Part shown: positions 14,823-20,547 of the stretch, in pieces
How positions within the stretch are numbered: position 1 is the first letter of the stretch
Layout of the letters: each line of letters begins with the position of its first letter
Assembly: GCA_020444765.1 (NCBI GenBank)
Contig: JAGRHW010000015.1
Span: 1 to 20,547 of the forward strand
DNA: 20,547 nt
Reading direction: 5' to 3'
From: Gammaproteobacteria bacterium
GTDB taxonomy: Bacteria; Pseudomonadota; Gammaproteobacteria; Granulosicoccales; Granulosicoccaceae
The notes under the pieces: model-generated
What the model was told of the DNA's origin: nothing
Databases searched by the model: none
What the model saw: only the letters and a program-made list of their open reading frames with translations
Position numbers and translations under genes: made by a program

Positions 14823-16052
14823 CTACTCGACAGTTCGTTGCTCAACCGCAACGCCATCCACCAGGTCTGTCGATGGATAAAGAATAACCTGATCTCCAAC
14901 CGCCAGCCCGTCAAGCACCTCAGCATCGATGCCGTTATCACGCCCGATGCTGATCTGATGCAACACCGCCTTGCCGTCACGCACCAGAAATACCGCCCAT
15001 TGCTGCCCATTACGAAACAGCGCGCTGGACGGCACGATCAAGGCATCGTCGTTCTGCCAGGTGATGATCCGCGCCTCAACCCGGTAACCGTGCCCCAGAC
15101 TTTGCCTGGCCTCGGGCGGATCGACGAAACCGATGATGGTATTGACCCGTTGCTCCTCCACGCCCAGCGCGGATGTTTTGGTAAAACCCCAGGGGTCAAT
15201 CCGTTTGATAACGCCGTTCAGATTGCCCTCGCCGCCCCAGTCTTGCAGAATGACCTTGTCGCCCACCGAGACCCTGACCGCATCGCTGGACAGCAATTCC
15301 ACCAGCACTTCGAGGTCGCTTTCGATATCACCGATTTCCATGATCGAGGTGCCGACCGGCAGCGTCGTTTCACTCTCCTGCTCAACCCGCAAAACCCGCC
15401 CGGAAGCCGGCGCATAAACCGGAATCAAGTCCTGCTTGCCGGCGCCGTTGTCACCGCCAAGCCCGGCTTCCCGAAAACTGATCAAGCGCGCGCGGGCATT
15501 GGCAAGCTGCGCCTCACTCATTGCAACACTGGCCTCGGCGGTGCCAAGCCTGGCTTCCGCGGCACGGACTTCACGCACGGCCTTGTCCAGCACCGACTGA
15601 CTGACCATCGCATCATCCCGCAGACGGCGGGTGCGCTGCAGTTCGGAATCCGCCAGATCGCGGTCGGCGATCGCGCCATTGAGTTCGGCTCTGGCCAGCC
15701 GCACGGCCGCTTCCGCAGCAGTCACCGCGGTACGCGCTTCCTCCCGGGAGCGCACATCGAGCACCGCCGGATTGGTCGGTAGCATCTGCGCCACCACGGT
15801 CTGCCCGCGGATTACCGCATCGCCGGGCTGCACATCCACGCGCAGCAGACGCCCGGCGACCGGCGTCGAGACAGTATAAACATCGTGCACCCGGGTGCGC
15901 CCTTCCTCGTCGATCGTCACACGCATCGGACCACGCGAAACCTCACCGATATCGACCATCACCGGCTGCGGCAAAAATGCATAGACCAGCGTCACAGCGA
16001 TCAGCGCCAGTACACCAAGGGTCAGAAACTTGCGGGAATTCTTTTTACTCAC
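14823..16052 (-). CDS. HlyD/RND-type periplasmic adaptor subunit of an ABC exporter
   Basis: 409 residues with a GTG start; the gene begins 5 bp after the stop of the permease gene. One N-terminal membrane anchor (about 8-26). First half-lipoyl (barrel-sandwich) segment around 57-90 (STPVAGRLLRVDVQPGD), a long Ala/Arg/Glu-rich coiled-coil hairpin (about 100-195), and the second lipoyl half (IPVYAPASGRVLRVEQESE, about 210-228). A beta-barrel segment (DLEVLVELLSSDAVRVSVGDKV) and membrane-proximal domain (IVPSSALFRNGQQWAVFLV) follow. Such adaptors link an inner-membrane transporter to an outer-membrane channel. No TolC-like gene is in the window, so the channel would be encoded elsewhere. Third gene of the ATPase-permease-adaptor operon; substrate unknown. 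Confidence 0.92.
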   Translation of the reverse strand: MSKKNSRKFLTLGVLALIAVTLVYAFLPQPVMVDIGEVSRGPMRVTIDEEGRTRVHDVYTVSTPVAGRLLRVDVQPGDAVIRGQTVVAQMLPTNPAVLDVRSREEARTAVTAAEAAVRLARAELNGAIADRDLADSELQRTRRLRDDAMVSQSVLDKAVREVRAAEARLGTAEASVAMSEAQLANARARLISFREAGLGGDNGAGKQDLIPVYAPASGRVLRVEQESETTLPVGTSIMEIGDIESDLEVLVELLSSDAVRVSVGDKVILQDWGGEGNLNGVIKRIDPWGFTKTSALGVEEQRVNTIIGFVDPPEARQSLGHGYRVEARIITWQNDDALIVPSSALFRNGQQWAVFLVRDGKAVLHQISIGRDNGIDAEVLDGLAVGDQVILYPSTDLVDGVAVEQRTVE

Positions 16053-16057
16053 GGTCG

Positions 16058-18421
16058 TTATTCTCTTGTCTTCAGCGCGGAAACGAGATCCGCCCTGTCC
16101 ATATCGTGTTTCACCACCCAGCCCGAGACGATGGCCGCAACCATAACTGCAATAGCGGCGACCGCATAACTGTCTGGCGAGATAACCGCAGGTATCTGGT
16201 AAAGCTCGGTACTGAAGCCGGCGGCAATCGCAAACGACAGATAATAACCAAGCACGGCCCCAAGCGGTATCGCCAGCAAGGTTACGACCGCCAGTTCGCC
16301 GAGCAACACAAAAGCGGCCTCGCCGTTGCTGAAGCCGATCACTCGCAGGCTGGCCAGATCACGCGCCCGCTCGGCGTAGGCGATCCGCGCGGCGTTGTAG
16401 ACGATACCGAAAGTGATGACTGCGGCAATCGCCAGCATGATAAACCGTGTCGCGCCGGCGCCGGAATCCATTTGTTTCTGCAAGGCCGCTCGGGCATCGC
16501 CTTTCAGGCTCACGCCGGCCACCGACGGCATATTCTTGAGCGTGCGGTAAATTTCGCTGCCGTAGGCGCTGTCGATACGCAGATAAGCGGCGGACACTCT
16601 GTTCGGCTCACGTAAAACGCGGTTCAGCGCATCGAGCCGCATAAACGCCGGTGAACCGAGCAGCGTTTCCGCCACCGCGGCGACCGGCACCGACAAGACA
16701 GGTCGCCGGCCTTCGCGGACCTCGACCGTCAGCCTGTCTCCGGGGGAAACGCCGAGAATCTCCGCCAGCGCCTGAGCCAGCACGATGCCGCTTTCGCCCA
16801 GCCGGATGGTCGCCATATCACTGTCAACCGCCCGATTCAGACGCGGCGAAGGCGTCAGACCGTTGATCGTGCCACGATGACTGGCAAGGCCGTGGCGCAA
16901 CACCACCGGCACGCTGCGCACCGCCTCCACTTCGATGACACCGGGCAGGGCTTGCAGTTCGAAGATCACCTTGTCCGATATCGCCTGATTGAAGCTGACC
17001 GTCACGTGACTGCGGTCGATAACATTGAAATTCAGCTCAACCAGTCGCTCGAAACCCGACATAATCCCGATCATCGCCACCGACAAGGCCATGCCCAGCG
17101 CAATGCCGATAACCGCGCCGGCCATCCGCCCGGGCTGACGGGTCAAACGCCTTAAGACCATGCGGCTCGGTTGATCCAGCAGAGCGCTGAACGCCATGCC
17201 GATTCGCCCGCTACGGCTGTAATCCGGTGGTGTCGGCGGGCTCATCGCGGTGGCCGGCGTCAGCGCAAAAACCCGCTGCAGGACCAGCAGGCCGCCGGCC
17301 GAGGCGGAACCGATACTGACCAGAATACCAATCAGGAAGGAAGCCGGATCAAGCCGGAAAACCAGAAACGGAAACTTGTAATACAGCAGATAGATATCAA
17401 CCAGCGCGCGGCCGCCGGCGATGCCGAGCAAACAACCAAGCATGGCACCGCCGACGGCAATTGCCAGAATCAGCTTGAAATAATGCGCGCCGACCTCGAG
17501 ATTGCTGTAACCGAAGGCCTTCAGCAAACCGATTTCCTCTCGCTCTGCCTGTACCATGCGCGAGATAACGATATACAGCAGAAACGCCGCCACACCGAGA
17601 AAAATCGGCGGCACGCTGGCATTGGTGGCGCGCAGACCGGCGATCTCTTCACTGATAAAAAGATTGGAAAACTGATCGGCAAGTTCATAGGCGCCGAGCG
17701 CACCGTAAGGCTCGAGCATTCTGTCTGCCGCTGTCAGGATTGCCGCCGGTCGCACGTCGCGAGTGAGCGATAACAGCGCCTCGTTAAACGCTCCCTCCAT
17801 ATCGTAGGCAGCGGCCAGCGCGGAACGGTTCATCCAGATCACGGCAAAACGCGAATCATCCGAAATCAGCTCGCCCGGCGCGGCGGTGTAGAGAAACTCC
17901 GGCGATTGTGCGATGCCGACAATGCGCAGTTCGCGGCGCGCACCGTTCATGGTCACGGTCAGTGTATCGCCGGGTTTCAGGCCATGCGCCCGGGCAAAAC
18001 TTTTCAGCAGCAGAATGCTATCGGAACGATCGCTTTGCGGCCGCCGCCCTTCATTCAGAAAGACGTCGTTCAGGCGCGGTTCGGCAAAATCGGGCAGCGA
18101 CACCGCCTGCGCCTGCACGGGTAAATCCTGGCCCGGAAGGTCAATCAGAGCGCTGCCGGTAACCCGGCCTTCAGCCGCCGCAACGCCGGGAATGGCGGCC
18201 AGATCGACGATCATCTGCGCCGGCGCGCGATTGACCGGAACAAACACCTCGGCCAGTCTGTAACGCTCGTAATATGCCCGCCGTGTTTCGTCCAGCGAGG
18301 TGATCAAGCCGGATTGCATGACCAGAAACAACACGCCGACCGCGATAACCGCGCCAATCGCAACAGCCTGCCCCTTGATCCGCCACAGGTCGCGCAGCAG
18401 TTTGCGGTCAAGCGGGCTCAT
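16058..18421 (-). CDS. FtsX/MacB-type ABC transporter permease
   Basis: 787 residues from the ATG at 18421 (MSPLDRKLLRDLW). The frame is open to 18514, inside the ATPase gene, but that extension is Arg/Ser-rich and unlike the family. GGAAGAACC precedes the chosen ATG. Topology: TM1 about 17-38; a large periplasmic MacB_PCD-like domain to about 270; three TM helices of the first FtsX domain (about 275-390, with REEIGLLKAFGYS as the coupling region). Then another TM near 440, a second periplasmic domain, and a second FtsX domain in the last 125 residues (RARDLASLRVIGFS). This duplicated form is typical of the 750-850-residue permeases paired with LolD/MacB-type ATPases. It lies 22 bp after the ATPase stop. 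Role: efflux or extraction of an unknown substrate. Confidence 0.92.
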   Translation of the reverse strand: MSPLDRKLLRDLWRIKGQAVAIGAVIAVGVLFLVMQSGLITSLDETRRAYYERYRLAEVFVPVNRAPAQMIVDLAAIPGVAAAEGRVTGSALIDLPGQDLPVQAQAVSLPDFAEPRLNDVFLNEGRRPQSDRSDSILLLKSFARAHGLKPGDTLTVTMNGARRELRIVGIAQSPEFLYTAAPGELISDDSRFAVIWMNRSALAAAYDMEGAFNEALLSLTRDVRPAAILTAADRMLEPYGALGAYELADQFSNLFISEEIAGLRATNASVPPIFLGVAAFLLYIVISRMVQAEREEIGLLKAFGYSNLEVGAHYFKLILAIAVGGAMLGCLLGIAGGRALVDIYLLYYKFPFLVFRLDPASFLIGILVSIGSASAGGLLVLQRVFALTPATAMSPPTPPDYSRSGRIGMAFSALLDQPSRMVLRRLTRQPGRMAGAVIGIALGMALSVAMIGIMSGFERLVELNFNVIDRSHVTVSFNQAISDKVIFELQALPGVIEVEAVRSVPVVLRHGLASHRGTINGLTPSPRLNRAVDSDMATIRLGESGIVLAQALAEILGVSPGDRLTVEVREGRRPVLSVPVAAVAETLLGSPAFMRLDALNRVLREPNRVSAAYLRIDSAYGSEIYRTLKNMPSVAGVSLKGDARAALQKQMDSGAGATRFIMLAIAAVITFGIVYNAARIAYAERARDLASLRVIGFSNGEAAFVLLGELAVVTLLAIPLGAVLGYYLSFAIAAGFSTELYQIPAVISPDSYAVAAIAVMVAAIVSGWVVKHDMDRADLVSALKTRE

Positions 18422-18443
18422 CCGGTTCTTCCGCCGGCCGGGC

Positions 18444-19172
18444 TCACCATTCGATCTCCTCGGGCGAGAGTTTGTTATCGTTTTCGACGATTTCGCGAAT
18501 ACAGCCGTCAGCAAAACGAATCACCCGATCCGCCATCACCGCCTGCGCCGCCGCGTGAGTGACGATCAACACCGTCGCACCCAGCGTTTCGTTGACCTCC
18601 TTCAACACCCGTAAAACGGTGCGACCGGTCTTGCTGTCGAGCGCACCGGTCGGCTCATCGCAAAACAGCACGGTCGGCTGCTTGGCAATCGCCCGCGCGA
18701 TCGCCACACGCTGTTGCTCGCCGCCCGACAGCTGACTCGGAAAATGGTCGGCGCGGTTGCCAAGGCCAACCAGGTCGAGCGCCTTGTCCGGCGTCATCGG
18801 ATCCCTGGCTATCTCGGTCACCAGTTCGATATTCTCCCGCGCGGTCAGGCTCGGCATCAGATTGTAAAACTGGAAAACAAAACCAACGTGATCGCGGCGG
18901 TAACGCGTCAACTGGGCGTCCGTCATATCACTCAGCGTCTGACGCTGGAAGTACACCACGCCTTCACTGCCGCGATCCAGGCCACCGAGAATATTCAACA
19001 ACGTCGATTTGCCACTGCCGGACGGACCGAGCAACACCACCAGCTCGCCGGCCGGTATCTCCAGATCAACGCCGCGCAACGCGTGTACCGCCGCGTCGCC
19101 CTCGCCATAAACCTTGGTCAGGCTACGGGTGGCAAACGTAGGGGCGGACTTTTCGGATGGATTTTGTTGCAA
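18444..19172 (-). CDS. MacB/LolD-type ABC transporter ATP-binding protein
   Basis: 242 residues. The start is TTG (minus strand TTGCAACAAAAT) with AGGGAA about 7 nt upstream; no ATG fits the N-terminus. Motifs: Walker [10 protein letters not shown] (49-57), Q-loop Q101 in FQFYNL, signature LSGGEQQR (148-155), Walker [13 protein letters not shown] (168-179) and the switch His in VTHAAA (H206). The family hydrolyses ATP to drive FtsX-like permeases that work on periplasmic substrates (LolCDE, MacB, DevBCA). It is the first gene of an operon with the permease and the adaptor. The rare start codon may keep its translation low. Confidence 0.94.
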   Translation of the reverse strand: MQQNPSEKSAPTFATRSLTKVYGEGDAAVHALRGVDLEIPAGELVVLLGPSGSGKSTLLNILGGLDRGSEGVVYFQRQTLSDMTDAQLTRYRRDHVGFVFQFYNLMPSLTARENIELVTEIARDPMTPDKALDLVGLGNRADHFPSQLSGGEQQRVAIARAIAKQPTVLFCDEPTGALDSKTGRTVLRVLKEVNETLGATVLIVTHAAAQAVMADRVIRFADGCIREIVENDNKLSPEEIEW

Positions 19173-19360
19173 CTGAATTCCCTGGCGCCAACAGACACGT
19201 AAAGGCGAAAGTGTAACCAGATTTTCCGCTGCTTTTCCAGAGCCGGGGATTTATGGAAGATCGGTGGATAAAGGCGCGCGTCTCTCTGCAACTCCCTGTA
19301 GATCCAACTAGCAAGACCGTCAAAATTCCCTTCTCTACTAATCTGATTACGCACCTCATC
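19173..19360. other. Gap between the repeat lipoprotein and the ABC operon
   Basis: About 190 bp between minus-strand genes. It should hold the promoter of the ABC exporter operon, but I see no strong -35/-10 pair and no hairpin with a T-run. A minus-strand open frame across it (from 19354) lacks a ribosome-binding site and is not called. Confidence 0.3.
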
Positions 19361-20383
19361 CTACTGTATCTCCAGTCCAAATCGCTGTTTGCAGTATTTT
19401 TCAGTAATCTCGCGAAACGGCTCTTCCATATAAAATTTATCGTGATGACTGCCGGCCCAATAAGCTTCCCTTCTTTCCTCCGTGTTTAGAATAACTTCCA
19501 TCAAGCTGCTTTTTGCGAACTTATATTCACCCAGTCCGAATGGTCTTGGTCTATCAAAGTATCCGTTCGCCGTATGCACGCACGTGTTTTCTGCGCCATC
19601 GTTTAAAACCAGGTATTTTCTTTTGTCTTCTATGGGCATTTCTATTAATTCCAGATGAAAGCGCGCCATATACATCAGTATATTTCTGAGCTTAAAGTTG
19701 TTTGGATAGGTCGTCAGTATCCACCATTGCACATCGTCCCTGACTCCGTCGTTGTCACTGTCCACACCCAGTACCGCACCTTTGTCCTTCCAACGATCGT
19801 GACCGGATGGGATGCTTTCACCGGATTTCTGAACATCCAATTGCATTTCCAACCCAAACAATTTTTTGCAATTCTCTGCATTAACTTTGTCGCTCATATA
19901 GAATCCCGAGCCTAGATTGCTTCTTGTCCAATAGGCCTCCTTTCGTTCTGGCGTATTCAGAATTACTTTGTTCAGTTTTTTCTTTGGCATTACCAGGTCT
20001 TGTAGCGCATAGCCGTACAGAAATCCGTTAACAAATAGCACGCACTCATATCGAGTATCATCATTCATGTACGTGTATATCTGCTTACGGTCCAGTGGCA
20101 TTTGTAGTAACCCCTGTTCGGAACGTGCGACATACATCAGCACATTCCTGAGATTTTTATCATCCGGATAGGTTGCCAGTATCCACCGTTGCACATCATC
20201 CCTGACCCCGTCGTTGTCACTGTCCACACCCAGTATCGTGCTGTTACCTTCCCATCGGCCGGGATCGGGCGGTATGCCCTCACCGGGCTCAAGGTCCACG
20301 TAGTAGTAACTGGGTATCGAACAATACGCCAAGCACGACGCTATCAAGATAAGAAATACAGATAGTAGAATTTTCTTCTTCAT
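19361..20383 (-). CDS. Lipoprotein with two tandem ~154-residue repeats and DxDxDG calcium-type loops
   Basis: 340 residues from the ATG at 20383 (MKKKILLSVF); a TTG at 20410 overlaps the upstream gene and is not preferred. The N-terminus is a lipoprotein signal with lipobox IASC and acylated C17. The mature protein is an internal duplication with an offset of 154 residues. Each half has W, then LGVDSDNDGVRDDVQ (52-65 and 206-219; a DxDxDGxxDD loop as in thrombospondin type 3/EF-hand-like calcium sites), WIL-TYP, LRN-LMY-AR, MP-x4-K-x-Y, a single Cys, VILNT-ER-EAYW, and a closing C-x5-GLE. I do not recognise a named family. Base composition is clearly more AT-rich than the neighbouring genes. 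The upstream partial gene seems to be a homologue. Function unknown; a surface or periplasmic role is inferred. Confidence 0.8.
   Translation of the reverse strand: MKKKILLSVFLILIASCLAYCSIPSYYYVDLEPGEGIPPDPGRWEGNSTILGVDSDNDGVRDDVQRWILATYPDDKNLRNVLMYVARSEQGLLQMPLDRKQIYTYMNDDTRYECVLFVNGFLYGYALQDLVMPKKKLNKVILNTPERKEAYWTRSNLGSGFYMSDKVNAENCKKLFGLEMQLDVQKSGESIPSGHDRWKDKGAVLGVDSDNDGVRDDVQWWILTTYPNNFKLRNILMYMARFHLELIEMPIEDKRKYLVLNDGAENTCVHTANGYFDRPRPFGLGEYKFAKSSLMEVILNTEERREAYWAGSHHDKFYMEEPFREITEKYCKQRFGLEIQ
19704..19773. repeat. Intragenic direct repeat, unit A (70 bp)
   Basis: It matches 20166-20235 at 65 of 70 positions, starting GGATAGG and ending CACCCAGTA. It encodes the DxDxDG loop and flanking Trp-Ile-Leu of the second protein repeat. 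The offset of 462 bp is exactly 154 codons. Confidence 0.85.
20166..20235. repeat. Intragenic direct repeat, unit B (70 bp)
   Basis: Partner of 19704-19773 with five differences. It encodes the DxDxDG loop of the first protein repeat. The high DNA identity in this part alone, against looser protein similarity elsewhere in the repeat, points to recent duplication or gene conversion of the loop segment. Confidence 0.85.
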
Positions 20384-20393
20384 AATTGAGTAC

Positions 20394-20547
20394 TCACTTC
20401 TCAATCTCAAACCTGCAGTTGTCCTTCCATCGGTTCATTGGATTACCCAAAAAAAACTGTCCCTCAAGCAGTGCATTGTAGGCTTCATAAACAAGAGACC
20501 TGTCCTTGGTATCGAGTATTTCCGAATGCAGTAGTGCGGAATAGGTA
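20394..20547 (-). CDS. 3' end of a gene homologous to the repeat lipoprotein (partial)
   Basis: The frame is open from the right edge and ends at TGA (plus-strand 20394-20396); 50 codons are visible. The segment EILDTKDRSLVYEAYNALL, then GQFFLGNP and DNCRFEIEK, can be aligned to the repeat ends of the next gene, which read VILNT-ER-EAYW, G-FYM and NCKKLFGLEMQ. The shared order is IL-(N/D)-T, R, EAY, G-x-F, N, C, and Glu near the C-terminus. So it is likely another member of the same family. The stop lies 10 bp before the ATG at 20383, so the two genes are probably co-transcribed. The full length and any signal peptide are outside the window. Confidence 0.6.
   Translation of the reverse strand, partial: TYSALLHSEILDTKDRSLVYEAYNALLEGQFFLGNPMNRWKDNCRFEIEK

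Noticed and set aside
14838..15782. 314-codon plus-strand open frame opposite the adaptor gene
   Set aside because: Antisense shadow of a clearly recognised HlyD-type protein; no motifs.
18422..18514. Upstream extension of the permease by 31 codons
   Set aside because: It overlaps the 3' end of the ATPase gene and encodes a Ser/Arg/Asn-rich stretch; the ATG at 18421 starts directly at the conserved N-terminal helix.
19118..19354. Minus-strand open frame of 78 codons between the lipoprotein and ABC ATPase genes
   Set aside because: No ribosome-binding site, overlaps the ATPase start and shows no recognisable motif.

Overview
The window reads as a chromosomal segment of a gammaproteobacterium. 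TypA and a full-length TmcA (tRNA-Met cytidine acetyltransferase) are typical housekeeping genes of that class. The coding style is moderately GC-rich and Gram-negative, with lipoboxes, periplasmic c-type cytochromes and a three-part inner-membrane ABC exporter. I cannot name the species. No tRNA, rRNA, CRISPR array, transposase or integrase was seen.

Layout. (1) 1-2996: 3' part of typA with a strong terminator, then a cystathionine gamma-synthase-family PLP enzyme with its own terminator. (2) 2997-5586: a gap of about 400 bp, a small lipoprotein with a choice-of-anchor-D-like fold that may be frameshifted, a convergent HIT-family hydrolase, and a membrane-anchored N-acetylmuramoyl-L-alanine amidase. 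(3) 5758-6919, minus strand: two small exported proteins, HbpS/GlcG-like and SCP2-like. (4) 7049-12183: the most distinctive part. A GlxA-type regulator (DJ-1/PfpI plus AraC HTH), broken by a one-base frameshift, diverges from a plus-strand operon encoding a methanethiol oxidase (MtoX, SBP56/SELENBP1 family), a SCO1-MauG fusion protein and a stand-alone SCO1/SenC copper chaperone. (5) 12249-12588: three copies of an ~84-bp double-hairpin repeat, the last decayed and abutting the tmcA promoter region. (6) 12664-14808: tmcA. (7) 19172-14823, minus strand: ABC ATPase, FtsX/MacB-type permease, HlyD-type adaptor. (8) 19361-20547, minus strand: visibly more AT-rich; a lipoprotein made of two ~154-residue repeats, each with a DxDxDG calcium-type loop, and the 3' end of an apparently homologous gene just upstream.

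How the genes fit together. MtoX oxidises methanethiol in the periplasm and depends on copper. In known methanethiol-oxidising bacteria mtoX is accompanied by SCO1/senC and mauG. Here the same functions appear in a compact form: a SCO-like thioredoxin domain is fused to the diheme MauG domain, and a second canonical SCO1 overlaps the end of that gene. This suggests a dedicated maturation module for copper loading and possibly oxidative residue modification. A hairpin plus T-run between mtoX and the maturation genes would make the enzyme more abundant than its maturation factors. The divergent GlxA-like gene and the repeats in the shared intergenic region suggest local regulation, although the regulator is frameshifted in this sequence.
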